From NCBI GenBank assembly GCA_028707125.1, contig JAQTUX010000001.1, positions 430,807 through 494,806 on the forward strand: 64,000 bases of DNA, read 5' to 3'. Both the position numbers and the translations under genes were made by a program. This DNA comes from Candidatus Omnitrophota bacterium. Lineage in GTDB: Bacteria > Omnitrophota > Gorgyraeia > Gygaellales > JAQTUX01. This document shows positions 52,501 through 60,307 of this stretch, one piece after another (position 1 is the stretch's first letter; each line of letters begins with the position of its first letter). Below the pieces are notes generated by a model that did no database searches, had not been told where the DNA came from, and saw only the letters and a list, made by a program, of their open reading frames with translations.

Positions 52501-53614
52501 TAACCAGCAAAATACTCTATTAAGAAAGTTAGCAGACAATCAACTCCTTAGCTACGGCAGCCATAGCCATATCTGGGACGGTAAAGATAGTCAGGGTGCA
52601 TACCTTCCTGAAGGCAGATACACTGTGAAGATAAGCGCTAAGGCAGAGGATGGAAAAGACGCAGCTCCTGTTTACCTGAATGTTGCCATACTGTTTATTT
52701 CTGATATCCGTATTTCTACGGACGAGATTAATCCTTACGCAGGAGAGGCCGTAACCATATCTTATAGAATGTCACATGAAGGCGTTTTAAATATTAAAAT
52801 TTATAATAATAAAAATGCATTGGTAAGGAATCTTATTCTAAACCAGCCCCGCCAGTCAGGCACATACTCAGAGGTTTGGGATGGCAAAGATAATGCCGGC
52901 AGGATTGTGCTTGACGGCGCCTACTATTTTATCATAGAGGACAGCAAGGGTGGCGCTGTCTATGATCCTCGCGGCACAGGCGGGAAAGATATCTCCGGCA
53001 GCATCCGCCTGTCGGCATCTGATTTTAATCTGCTTCTTAATCAATTCTGTGTTATAGATTATACTCTGCCCCAGGCAGCAAAGATTAATCTTAAGGTCCG
53101 CTATGATAGATATTCAGGCCCGGCTGTCAGGGTGTTGAAATATCAAGAGCCGGTTTCTTCAGGCGCGCACCAGACGCTCTGGGACGGCAGGGATGAGACA
53201 GGAGATTTTGTTGACCGTACTGATTTTACCTTTGCCATCTGGGGATATACATTGGATGAGAATTCCATTTTGGTTGTGGGAGATAGACCTGTAATTAGCA
53301 ATCCGGCTATTATCCCGGTCCGTTTTAGCCCTTATGATAATCCTTATAGCACAGGTGTTTCAGAAGGCACAATCTCCTTTAATCTATCCAGAGATGCCAA
53401 TGTTACGATAAATATTTATGATTCTGAAGGTAATCTGGCGCGCAATCTGCTGAATAATCAGCCCTGCGCGCAGGGCAGCAATTCTTTTATCTGGAACGGC
53501 AGAAATAACGAAGGTAATTTTGCGTCTGAAGGGTTTTATCGGGTAGCAATTCAGGCGGAAAAAGACGGCAATTATTCGGAAGGTTATACCTTGCATACGG
53601 AGATTTTCTATTGA
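49580..53614 (+). CDS. Giant exported protein with cadherin-like, PPC and FlgD-like repeats
   Basis: A 1344-aa protein from a GTG start. Signal peptide (about 10-36, LFLFYLPFAFA-DI). Then a putative-Ig/cadherin-like domain (about 45-135; FYWMPEETDVGTHPITFRVT). A region to 290 is followed by five pre-peptidase C-terminal (PPC) domains (about 295-810; typical ends GSYALTLQ, GSYSIALQ and GSYDISLQ), and about five FlgD-type Ig modules (about 820-1340; TPNPFSPDRDGVDETT and IWDGKDSQGAYLPEGRYTV). PPC domains 1-2 and 3-4 arise from a 636-bp in-frame duplication with 383 bp still identical. No catalytic domain is seen, so it is likely a surface or adhesive scaffold. First gene of the island operon with the Ig-like and RHS genes. 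Confidence 0.88.
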   Translation: MSFTNKLPILILKKITQTGILCVSLFLFYLPFAFADISASANVGLTLNSVRGRTIMAGARPISFTLRVQYNGTNQLTFGAEGLRGNATLDAQTGRFYWMPEETDVGTHPITFRVTDGVETDQKTVTYTILHNSTPYTGSVSPDDEIVRSNEQLEFIATYFDNAGWQDIQDVYMSIGGAYFRYNLPENKLYASSNFSQWNGGYTPGTAQIIQVDLDEWQARLDCSKVNINGSGKALEIKWPILFINKTRHNIRKNVSLYAKDRNNLDSGWRESGEIKIRGLKGRILTFGQTIIDTISKENFTVTYTFSASKDDYIYMAFAKTEGSDFQPYLQLFDPSGSHIAYVYDTTANALGTTLTATGRYVLTVSDHNGENTGSYALTLQRFNNPGQASALTAGQTQSASISAPSEIDAYSFTAASADTLIINLVKTSGEFRPYIGVYDDKGKLLKKVDTSSSVTLSMPLARAGVYYIYVRDSYNYETGSYSIALQGASNPELIQLSFGPTVTGAISAASPTVTYTFSASKDDYIYMAFAKTEGSDFQPYLQLFDPSGSHIAYVYDTTANALGTTLTATGRYVLTVSDHNGENTGSYALTLQRFNNPGQASALTAGQTQSASISAPSEIDAYSFTAASADTLIINLVKTSGQFTPRLTVYDSKGKRLESANIFSDTLSASLPQAGVYHIYVVDSYNYETGSYDISLQSASNPDGAVDIAFGETVTGEISSPMDTDVYGFTVNEGDNLYADIRFPKVSGNSYFSPYVRLYDRSGNMIADSTSGMLLHSLPSAGTYYIFVSDNYMDATGSYQLTLSNETPDIDNLSVTPNPFSPDESGTWVDLDTGEIFNDPGPNRVLDDVANISFTASMQGFFDIKIIDSNSQLVRQLVYDVLTPDHRTNLIRVQWNGRSQNSDLVPNGAYTLIVNSGNVDRCLTATINVNKIVFITIARITPNPFSPDRDGVDETTTLSYSLSENSYVSVEIYNQQNTLLRKLADNQLLSYGSHSHIWDGKDSQGAYLPEGRYTVKISAKAEDGKDAAPVYLNVAILFISDIRISTDEINPYAGEAVTISYRMSHEGVLNIKIYNNKNALVRNLILNQPRQSGTYSEVWDGKDNAGRIVLDGAYYFIIEDSKGGAVYDPRGTGGKDISGSIRLSASDFNLLLNQFCVIDYTLPQAAKINLKVRYDRYSGPAVRVLKYQEPVSSGAHQTLWDGRDETGDFVDRTDFTFAIWGYTLDENSILVVGDRPVISNPAIIPVRFSPYDNPYSTGVSEGTISFNLSRDANVTINIYDSEGNLARNLLNNQPCAQGSNSFIWNGRNNEGNFASEGFYRVAIQAEKDGNYSEGYTLHTEIFY
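50486..50868 (+). repeat. 383-bp identical internal repeat, copy 1
   Basis: Exact match to 51122-51504 at 636 bp (212 codons) distance. Encodes most of one PPC domain and the first half of the next. The 253 bp between the copies and the stretch after copy 2 are related but diverged. Confidence 0.93.
51122..51504 (+). repeat. 383-bp identical internal repeat, copy 2
   Basis: Second copy of the 383-bp repeat. Sharp borders (different bases at both ends) suggest recent gene conversion or unequal crossing-over; assembly should be checked here. Confidence 0.93.
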
Positions 53615-53629
53615 TATGGGGTGGACGGG

Positions 53630-54052
53630 ATGAAAAAAACGAGTATGTATATTCTGTTTTTCATAGCCGCATTCTCTTTTAATCTTTTAGCAAAAGAGGC
53701 GTATCAAAACCAGTTGATTTTGGAATTAAACTTTCCAAAAGAAAGCACTGCTAAAATGGAGGCGCCGCGACCAAAGGCAGAGGCCCTGTCCATTTCCGGC
53801 GAAATCCTTGTTAACATCAGCCCTGTTCCTGAGAAAATAGAACAGGACAGGTATTTGGTGGAGTATTTCTTAGATGAGCAGTTAATATATCGAACCACCG
53901 GTTTTGACAGGCGCACTTTTGCCTGTATTCTGGATACTGCCCAATATGAAAACGGCACGCATAAGCTGATCATTAATTTCTGGGATAAATCCGGCCCTTC
54001 AGCCATCGGCATAAGAGAGCTTATCATTAACAACGAGGAAACAAATGAATAA
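53630..54052 (+). CDS. Small exported Ig-like domain protein
   Basis: A 140-aa protein from ATG 53630 (GGGGTGG upstream; a GTG at 53621 is the alternative). Signal peptide 1-22 (MYILFFIAAFSFNLLA-KE). The C-terminal 90 residues match bacterial Ig-like domains that act as spacers in surface proteins: YLVEYFLDEQLIYRTTGFDR, then ILDTAQYENGTHKLIINFWD. It lies between the giant PPC protein and the RHS gene, overlapping the latter by 8 bases. A role as chaperone, anchor or partner for the RHS protein is a guess from position. Confidence 0.72.
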   Translation: MKKTSMYILFFIAAFSFNLLAKEAYQNQLILELNFPKESTAKMEAPRPKAEALSISGEILVNISPVPEKIEQDRYLVEYFLDEQLIYRTTGFDRRTFACILDTAQYENGTHKLIINFWDKSGPSAIGIRELIINNEETNE

Positions 54053-57000
54053 CCGCCTCCTGAAGATCCTCTCGGTATTCACGCTTTTCTTCTTTGTTTC
54101 CAATATCTTCATACCCCCTGTAGCCCTTGCCGAGCTTCCCTGCTGGAACGATGCCTCGCTTGCTTCCGGAGAGGGCGGGGTAGATGATGCAGCCACCGCA
54201 GGCGGCAAGCCCGCTGGCATAAACCAGAAGAACAGGACAGAGGCAGCAGATCCTGTTGATGTCTCAAACGGCAATTTCTTCTACCAGAACCAGGATTTAT
54301 CCATCCCTTCACGAGGACTCTCCTTAGAGATAAAGCGCTTCTACAACAGTTTAGACACCTACGAAGGCCCCTTTGGCATAGGCACAAGCCACAGCTATAA
54401 TATATTCTTGTTGGAGATTTCAGAAGCAAGCCAGACATACGTTCTAAGGCGTAACGCCAACGGCTCAAAGGACAGATTCCTGCGGAATGCCGACGGTTCC
54501 CATACACCTTCAGCTGGCTGCTATGACACCTTAACCAAAGACACAACCGGCTACCTGATACAGGACAAGTATGGCTTCATCTATCGCTTTGGTTTAGATG
54601 GTCGCCTTAACTCAATCACTGACCGAAACAACAACACAATCTCCTTAGAGTATGACTCACAATCATCTGTATTAAGCAGAGTCAGCGACAGCTTAAGCCG
54701 CTTTATTGAATTCGCTTATAACCCCCAGCGCAAGATAAGCCAGGTAAGCGACTCTACCGGCCGCCTGATCTCATATGAATACGATTCAGACGGCAATCTA
54801 ATCTATGTAACCACTCCTGCCACAGGGGATTATCCTTCAGGACTGACTACCACATACGCCTACGACGATAAGCACAGGTTAACCTCCATAACAAACGCCA
54901 GGGATAGGCGATATATATCCCTGGAGTATGATGAAAATAGCCGCGTAAAGGATCTTACCTATGGAGCAGGCGTATATCGCTTTAGCTATAAGAGCGCTCT
55001 TACAACCCTTATTGACCCCAGGGGCTTTACGACAGAATACGAGCTTAATACAGATGGCACAGTCCAGAGCCAGAAGCAATACGCCGGCAGCTCATCTTAT
55101 CAAACCAGATACGAATACAACCAGAACCGCGAGCGCACCAGGATAACCTATCCTGAGGGCAACTGGGTTAAATACACCTATGATAATAAGGGCAGCATTC
55201 TGGAAATCAGGCGCAAGAAAGCCAACGCCTCTGACAGTGATGACCCTGCAAATGACATAGTAGCTGCCTTTAGCTATGAGCCGCAGTTTAACTTCGTCAA
55301 GACCGCAACAGACCCTAAGGGCAACGTTACTACCTATGATTATGACTCAAAAGGAAATCTCATCAAAATAATCTATCCGGCTGTTAACGGCGTAAAACCC
55401 GAAGTTAAATTCGCCTATAGTGCTTACGGCCCGCCAACCAGCGTAACAGACCCTAACGGTAATGTAACTACCTATGATTACGACCCTGATACTGGATACT
55501 TAGTCAAAACAACCGCTGCTCAAGGCGTTCTTAACCTTATCACCCGGTTTACCTACGACACAACCGGTAACATCAAAACCGTAACCGACCCCAAAGGCAG
55601 CACCACGACATTTGAATACGACAGCCACAACAACCTGATTAAGACCACATCCGCTTCACCATTTAACTATGAGACCCTCTATAAATACGATGAGAACGAT
55701 AACCTGATTGAGCTCCACAGACAGACCGGCGACCCTGATAATCCCTGGCAGACAACCTCCTACACCTATGATATCCTTGACCGGCTGGACTCTGTCAAAG
55801 ACGCCATAGGCAATACCTCTAACTTTATCTATGACTTAAACGGCAACCGCCGCTCGCTTGCAGATGCGGAAGGTAATACTACTACTTATGAATACGATGA
55901 ACGCAATCTACTCTGGAGGGTAACCGACGCAGAGAATAATGTTACAGAATACTCCTACGATACAAACGGCAACCTCAAGCAAATCACTGACGCAAAAGGC
56001 AATGCTACCGTCTACACCTACGACAGCTTTGATCGGCTCATCTCTACCACCTACGCTGACGACTCAATAGAGGAATACACCTATGACGCCAATTCCAACC
56101 TCATCACCAAAAAAGACCCCAAAGGCCAGGTCATCACCTACGCCTATGACTCCATTAACCAGCTGGACTTAAAGACCTATCCTGATAAATCAAGCGTTGA
56201 CTATGTTTATGACATCGGCTCCCGGCTTGTTGATGTCATTGACAAAATCGGCACCATACACTATGACTATGATGCGGCCAGCCGAATTACCAGCGTAACC
56301 TATCCCGGCAATAAATCCGTCTCTTACGAATACGACGCCAATTCCAACCGCAGCAAGCTAACCTACCCCGATAATACCTATCTTACCTATATATATGATG
56401 AACTCAACCGCCTGACCAATGTAGTTGCCCCATTGATGGGGCAAGGCAGTGCCGTCGCCTCCTACACCTATGACGCCCTCTCCAGACGCACCCGGCTTGA
56501 CTACCTCAACAATACCTACTCGCTCTATGACTATGACCCAGCCAGCCGCCTGACAACGCTTACCAATGTCTCTAACTCTATACCTAACCCCTACTCCTAC
56601 ACCTATGATAACGCGGGCAACAGGACGTCATTGCGAGGAGCCGAAGGCGACGAAGCAACCTACACCTATGACAAGACCTACCAGCTCACAGCCGTCAACT
56701 ACCCTGACGGCTTTGCCTTCTTTGACACTGCCTACGACTATGATGAGATAGGCAACCGCACGACAAACTACACCTCAAACTCCCTCAACCAATATACCAA
56801 GGCAGGTACAACCAACCTCGCCTACGACAGCAACGGCAACCTCACCAATGACGGCAGCTTCACCTACGCCTATGACTACGAGAACCGGCTGGTGAGCGCC
56901 TCGTCATTGCGAGGGAGCGAAGCGACCGAAGCAATCTACGCCTACGACCCCTTCGGCAGGCGCACCTCAAAGTCATTGCGAGGAGCCGAAGGCGACGAAG

Positions 57001-57803
57001 CAATCTCCTACATCTACGATGGCGACCAGATCATCGCGGAATACGACGCAAGCAACAATCTCATCGCTAAATATATCTATGGTACGGGTATAGATGAACC
57101 CATTCTTATGCAAAGGGGGGAGAATGCTTATTACTACCACTTTGACGGCCTGGGAAGCGTAGTAAACCTCACCGACTCTTCCGGCTCAAAGGTTGAAAGC
57201 TACACCTACGATGCCTACGGTAATCCCATTATCCACGATCCATCATCCAATATCCTTCTTCAATCCTCCGTTGGTAATCGCTACATGTTCACAGGAAGAG
57301 AATATGATGATGAGACGGGGCTGTATTACTACAGGGCGAGGCATTATTCGCCGATGATTGGGAGATTCTTGCAGAGGGACTCTTGGCCAGGAATACCAGA
57401 AGATCCCGGTTCACTCGTTAATAAATATACCTACTGCTCCAACAATCCCATAAATTGGATAGATCCTTATGGGTGGGATAAACAGAAGAAGGATCAACCA
57501 TGGTGGATTGTAGTTGGAGGTATTACAGTAGCTACACCTATTCAAGGGGATGAAGCAATCTTTTGGACAGGAGTAGGTATAGTTGCAATAGGTAGTTATG
57601 CTGTTCATCAGTTTAGTAAATATCACGCAAAAGGTCCGTTATGGAATGCTCCAGGTATGCCAGGGTGGAATTTAAGGCAATATGAAGAACGACAACCAGG
57701 AGCTTTCAAGCCACCGCCAAATTTTAAGAATTGGAAAGATAGAATTATATGGGCAGCTGGTTTACTCGCTAAATTATTTAATAATTTCAGAGGAGGCAGA
57801 TGA
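54045..57803 (+). CDS. Exported RHS/YD-repeat protein with variable C-terminal tip (polymorphic toxin type)
   Basis: A 1252-aa protein. Signal peptide (about 8-30, FTLFFFVSNIFIPPVALA), DUF6531-like region (DPVDVSNGNFFYQNQDLSIP), then some thirty YD repeats (for example TTYEYDERNLLWRVTDAENN) that should form the beta-cocoon. The RHS core plug reads FTGREYDDETGLYYYRARHY, GRFLQRDSWPG and ends in the NPINWIDPYG cleavage-type motif at about 1143. The 109-residue tip has two hydrophobic stretches (WWIVVGGITVATP; FWTGVGIVAIGSYAV) and no fold I recognise. From about 57400 the DNA turns AT-rich, as expected for an exchanged tip cassette. Three YD-loop insertions derive from REP sequences. Overlaps the next gene by ATGA. 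Confidence 0.92.
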   Translation: MNNRLLKILSVFTLFFFVSNIFIPPVALAELPCWNDASLASGEGGVDDAATAGGKPAGINQKNRTEAADPVDVSNGNFFYQNQDLSIPSRGLSLEIKRFYNSLDTYEGPFGIGTSHSYNIFLLEISEASQTYVLRRNANGSKDRFLRNADGSHTPSAGCYDTLTKDTTGYLIQDKYGFIYRFGLDGRLNSITDRNNNTISLEYDSQSSVLSRVSDSLSRFIEFAYNPQRKISQVSDSTGRLISYEYDSDGNLIYVTTPATGDYPSGLTTTYAYDDKHRLTSITNARDRRYISLEYDENSRVKDLTYGAGVYRFSYKSALTTLIDPRGFTTEYELNTDGTVQSQKQYAGSSSYQTRYEYNQNRERTRITYPEGNWVKYTYDNKGSILEIRRKKANASDSDDPANDIVAAFSYEPQFNFVKTATDPKGNVTTYDYDSKGNLIKIIYPAVNGVKPEVKFAYSAYGPPTSVTDPNGNVTTYDYDPDTGYLVKTTAAQGVLNLITRFTYDTTGNIKTVTDPKGSTTTFEYDSHNNLIKTTSASPFNYETLYKYDENDNLIELHRQTGDPDNPWQTTSYTYDILDRLDSVKDAIGNTSNFIYDLNGNRRSLADAEGNTTTYEYDERNLLWRVTDAENNVTEYSYDTNGNLKQITDAKGNATVYTYDSFDRLISTTYADDSIEEYTYDANSNLITKKDPKGQVITYAYDSINQLDLKTYPDKSSVDYVYDIGSRLVDVIDKIGTIHYDYDAASRITSVTYPGNKSVSYEYDANSNRSKLTYPDNTYLTYIYDELNRLTNVVAPLMGQGSAVASYTYDALSRRTRLDYLNNTYSLYDYDPASRLTTLTNVSNSIPNPYSYTYDNAGNRTSLRGAEGDEATYTYDKTYQLTAVNYPDGFAFFDTAYDYDEIGNRTTNYTSNSLNQYTKAGTTNLAYDSNGNLTNDGSFTYAYDYENRLVSASSLRGSEATEAIYAYDPFGRRTSKSLRGAEGDEAISYIYDGDQIIAEYDASNNLIAKYIYGTGIDEPILMQRGENAYYYHFDGLGSVVNLTDSSGSKVESYTYDAYGNPIIHDPSSNILLQSSVGNRYMFTGREYDDETGLYYYRARHYSPMIGRFLQRDSWPGIPEDPGSLVNKYTYCSNNPINWIDPYGWDKQKKDQPWWIVVGGITVATPIQGDEAIFWTGVGIVAIGSYAVHQFSKYHAKGPLWNAPGMPGWNLRQYEERQPGAFKPPPNFKNWKDRIIWAAGLLAKLFNNFRGGR
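56627..56659 (+). repeat. REP-derived in-frame insert 1 in the RHS gene
   Basis: GTCATTGCGAGGAGCCGAAG, then GCGACGAAGCAA: the widespread intergenic REP-type sequence, here read as SLRGAEGDEA inside a YD repeat. Confidence 0.85.
56903..56936 (+). repeat. REP-derived in-frame insert 2 in the RHS gene
   Basis: GTCATTGCGAGGGAGCGAAG, then CGACCGAAGCAATC, read as SLRGSEATEAI. Same frame as copies 1 and 3. Confidence 0.85.
56972..57005 (+). repeat. REP-derived in-frame insert 3 in the RHS gene
   Basis: GTCATTGCGAGGAGCCGAAG, then GCGACGAAGCAATC, read as SLRGAEGDEAI. Only about 35 bases after copy 2. Confidence 0.85.
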
Positions 57804-58297
57804 TAAAAAATAAATTACTTTTTCATATGATACCAATAGAAGATAGAACTAATAAAGGTTATAAGAATTTAGTTGAAAATATTTTAAAACATGCTTTCTA
57901 TTTTATTCCAGCAGAAGATTTGGAGGGAATAGAAAAAATAATACTTTTAGATGAATGCCAAGATCGAGAGTTTAAATGGGCGGGTGGATTTTATTATGCC
58001 TATGAAGAAAAGGATGCTATTATAGAACTGTATCCTCCAAAAATAATAGATGCAAAACCATTTTTTGTTCCAACATCAAAATTCTTTAATAGTTACTCAA
58101 TCACTAAGATGTTTTTGCATGAATTGGGACACCATAAATTCGGAAATGTGCAGGAACGAGAATTCAAAGCTCAAGAATACATGGTGTTATATATTAAGAA
58201 AATATATGGCAATTGGATTTATTTTTTTGATTTTTTAGCTAGACTAGATAATTTTTTACGTAAGTTTCTCAAAACCTTCAACAAAAAAGCAATGTAG
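57800..58297 (+). CDS. HExxH-motif protein in the immunity-gene position
   Basis: A 165-aa protein with no signal peptide. Residues 106-113 read LHELGHHK, the zinc-metalloprotease HExxH motif with a further His; E119 or E126 in the following helix could be the third ligand. The N-terminal part is mixed alpha/beta (FKWAGGFYYAYEEKDAIIEL), and the C-terminus is basic and aromatic. Very AT-rich, like the RHS tip. It begins within the RHS stop (ATGA), where immunity genes of RHS toxins normally sit. It could be an immunity protein with a fortuitous motif, or a separate peptidase effector; I cannot decide. Confidence 0.65.
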   Translation: MIKNKLLFHMIPIEDRTNKGYKNLVENILKHAFYFIPAEDLEGIEKIILLDECQDREFKWAGGFYYAYEEKDAIIELYPPKIIDAKPFFVPTSKFFNSYSITKMFLHELGHHKFGNVQEREFKAQEYMVLYIKKIYGNWIYFFDFLARLDNFLRKFLKTFNKKAM

Positions 58298-58355
58298 TAT
58301 AACGAAAAAACGCCAACGAAGCTTTACATAACTAGCAATACATAATGGGCATAAC

Positions 58356-58369
58356 GGGGACGGTTCTCT
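58356..58369 (+). repeat. REP-like motif copy 4, left flank of the Y1 transposase
   Basis: GGGGACGGTTCTCT, followed by TTATCATAACC. Bases 58298-58492 hold this motif and, at 58439-58490, a weak AAACGCC/GGCGTTT stem before the transposase start; nothing else is seen. Confidence 0.8.
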
Positions 58370-58492
58370 TTATCATAACCTTAACTATCATAATCACTTA
58401 CAACACCTACTTTATAAATTTTAAGATTTCTTGCAAGTAAACGCCTCATTTTTGCGTCTATTATAGTAGAAGGGCAGAAAGGGGGCGTTTTT

Positions 58493-59098
58493 ATGCCACG
58501 AGACAGAAGGCACATACCAGAGGCAGGTTTCCTGCACGTTATATCCAGAGGCAACAACAGAAGGAAGATATTTCGGTATGAGAGAGATTTAGAGGCGTAT
58601 TATTCAATTCTTCTTCAAAGCAAAGCAGAAGACAGAATCAACATCTCTCATTATTGCCTGATGAGCAATCATATACACTTGATACTGGAGGTAAACGAAG
58701 CAAGCAACCTTTCCAGGTTCATGAAGCGGGTAAACCTGAGGTACGTCTACTATTACAGAAGAAAGTATGCCTACTGCGGCCATCTCTGGCAGGACAGGTT
58801 CAAGGCAAAGACTATAGACAATGAGGAATACCTTATTCAATGCGGCAAATACATAGAGCTGAATCCTGTTAGAGCGGGCATAGTCAAGAGACCTGAAGAA
58901 TATCGGTTTTCCAGTTACCTCCACTATGCTTATGGAGCTGAGGATGTATTGATACAAGATAATCCTTTCTACTCTGAATTGGGAGAGAGCCAAGAGCGAA
59001 GGCAAACAATTTACAGAGATATGATTATAGAAGAGATGATAGAGAAGGGCCTAAGACAGGAAAAAATAATTGAGCACTCAGAACTTATTGCGGTATAA
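58493..59098 (+). CDS. REP-associated tyrosine transposase (Y1, IS200-like)
   Basis: HUH-type single-strand transposase (201 aa). HUH histidines H60 and H62 in CLMSNHIHLILEV, N-terminal HVISRGNNRRKIFR, and the catalytic-Tyr helix CGKYIELNPVRAGIVKRP (probably Tyr120), followed by YRFSSY. These are features of the RAYT branch of Y1 transposases, which move or process short REP palindromes. It is framed by the 14-base REP-like motif in inverted orientation, 770 bases end to end, and solitary copies occur at 36.8-37.5 kb. It is the last gene of the island. Confidence 0.92.
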   Translation: MPRDRRHIPEAGFLHVISRGNNRRKIFRYERDLEAYYSILLQSKAEDRINISHYCLMSNHIHLILEVNEASNLSRFMKRVNLRYVYYYRRKYAYCGHLWQDRFKAKTIDNEEYLIQCGKYIELNPVRAGIVKRPEEYRFSSYLHYAYGAEDVLIQDNPFYSELGESQERRQTIYRDMIIEEMIEKGLRQEKIIEHSELIAV

Positions 59099-59111
59099 TA
59101 GATAACAGCAA

Positions 59112-59125
59112 GGAGAACCGTCCCC
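59112..59125 (-). repeat. REP-like motif copy 5, right flank of the Y1 transposase
   Basis: GGAGAACCGTCCCC, the reverse complement of GGGGACGGTTCTC with one altered end base. It merges into a run of C that abuts the right 81-bp repeat. Confidence 0.78.
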
Positions 59126-59126
59126 C

Positions 59127-59207
59127 CCCGCCTCACGCGCACCATCCCTTATGAAGTCGTCTGCCAGGTAGGCAGGCGCGTCCCGCGCGTATACAAATAA
59201 TATTTAC
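59127..59207 (+). repeat. 81-bp direct repeat, right copy
   Basis: Matches 49423-49503 at 77 of 81 positions. It also contains the lptG stop codon (59204-59206, minus strand), so this is the original alr-lptG junction. Confidence 0.93.
59129..59200 (+). pseudogene. Stranded 3' end of the original alr gene
   Basis: 24 codons that read RLTRTIPYEVVC and on to RVPRVYK and a TAA stop, the same as the end of the intact alr apart from two conservative changes (Ile to Val, Arg to Lys). No upstream part and no start codon remain. Confidence 0.85.
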
Positions 59208-60307
59208 AGAGTATCCTGGAATTTGAACAGGGCGATATAAAGGAAGATGATGTTTGTCGTCCACGCGGCAAGAAGGGGGGGCAGCAGGCCGGATTTTCCC
59301 AGGGCGATGCTTACCGCGTCCATCACGTAATACAGGAAGGCGATGATCATGCATATGCCGATAGAGGACAGCGCCGCGCCGCGTTTCTTGATCTCCAGGG
59401 AAAACGGTATGCCCAGCAGGATTATTACTAGGCTGGTAAAGGGAAAGGAGGTCTTGTAAAATAAATCCACCTGAAGGTTCCTTATGACCGTCTTTGCCCC
59501 GCTTTTTGAGATCTTTCGTATGTAATTATTCAAACGGGCCATATTCATATGCTCCGGCCGCTGCCTTTGTTCTATAAAATCCTTGGGCGTCTCGTCAAGA
59601 TACATCGCGATCTCCGCGTGGAATTCGGGGTTGCCCTTTACGATGCCGCGGCTGTCAAAATAGAATATGGTGCATTTGTAGAGGTTCCAGTATTTATCCT
59701 TCCATACGCCTTTATCCGCCAGGATCTTTGAAGTGATATTCTGGTTTTTATCCTGCTCAAGTATGGTCACGTTTTCAATGGTATTTGACTGCGTATCAAA
59801 GGACTTGATAAAAAACAGCCGGTTGCGCAGGCCGTAGATCGAAAGGTTATTTATCTCCGGCCGCGACCGCTTTTTATTCCTGTCCGCGCTTGAATACTCC
59901 ATCTGCCTTTTTATCTGCTCGGTCGTTTCCCTGGCATTGGGCACGAGGCGTTCATTGGCCATGAACACAAAGGCGCTTATGACGCATCCGAAGAACACCG
60001 TTGAGCGGCAGATCTGCCAGAGGCTCAGGCCTGAGGCGCGCATAGCCACTATCTCGTGGCTGCGGTTGAGGCGGCCGAAGGTGTAGAGCACGGCAAGCAG
60101 GCAGGCGATGGGCGAGGTCTGGATAAATATCACCGGCAGGTATGAGGCGTAGTATTGCAGCAGGAGGGGCGGGTTCATGCCCTGTTTCAGTATCTCGTCC
60201 AGATGGCTGAGTATATCAATGGCTATATACAGGAGGAAGAACAGCGACTGTGTCCCTATAAACAGTGAGGCCGTTGATTTGAGGATGTAACGGTCTAATA
60301 TACGCAT
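59204..60307 (-). CDS. lptG: LPS export ABC transporter permease LptG type
   Basis: Inner-membrane permease (367 aa) of the Lpt bridge that lifts lipopolysaccharide to the outer membrane. Three N-terminal helices, a large periplasmic beta-jellyroll (about 130-270), three C-terminal helices. LLAVLYTFGRLNRSHEIVAM is the conserved coupling region. Which of the two permeases is F and which is G is taken from gene order. Start overlaps lptF by 13 bases. Its stop codon lies inside the right island repeat. Confidence 0.9.
   Translation of the reverse strand: MRILDRYILKSTASLFIGTQSLFFLLYIAIDILSHLDEILKQGMNPPLLLQYYASYLPVIFIQTSPIACLLAVLYTFGRLNRSHEIVAMRASGLSLWQICRSTVFFGCVISAFVFMANERLVPNARETTEQIKRQMEYSSADRNKKRSRPEINNLSIYGLRNRLFFIKSFDTQSNTIENVTILEQDKNQNITSKILADKGVWKDKYWNLYKCTIFYFDSRGIVKGNPEFHAEIAMYLDETPKDFIEQRQRPEHMNMARLNNYIRKISKSGAKTVIRNLQVDLFYKTSFPFTSLVIILLGIPFSLEIKKRGAALSSIGICMIIAFLYYVMDAVSIALGKSGLLPPLLAAWTTNIIFLYIALFKFQDTL

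Larger units (their letters stand above)
49504..59126. mobile_element. Island of about 9.6 kb between duplicated alr 3' ends
   Basis: Everything between the two 81-bp repeats: giant PPC/FlgD protein, small Ig-like protein, RHS protein, HExxH protein and Y1 transposase. Without the island, alr and lptG would be convergent with stop codons 3 bases apart, as seen at the right border. An insertion that duplicates a gene's 3' end and leaves the gene intact is the behaviour of integrative elements or of Campbell-type recombination with foreign DNA. No integrase gene is inside, so the agent is not known. Confidence 0.75.

Noticed and set aside
49504-59126. Integrase or prophage genes inside the island
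   Set aside because: All frames there are covered by the five genes listed; none has tyrosine- or serine-recombinase motifs or phage structural features.
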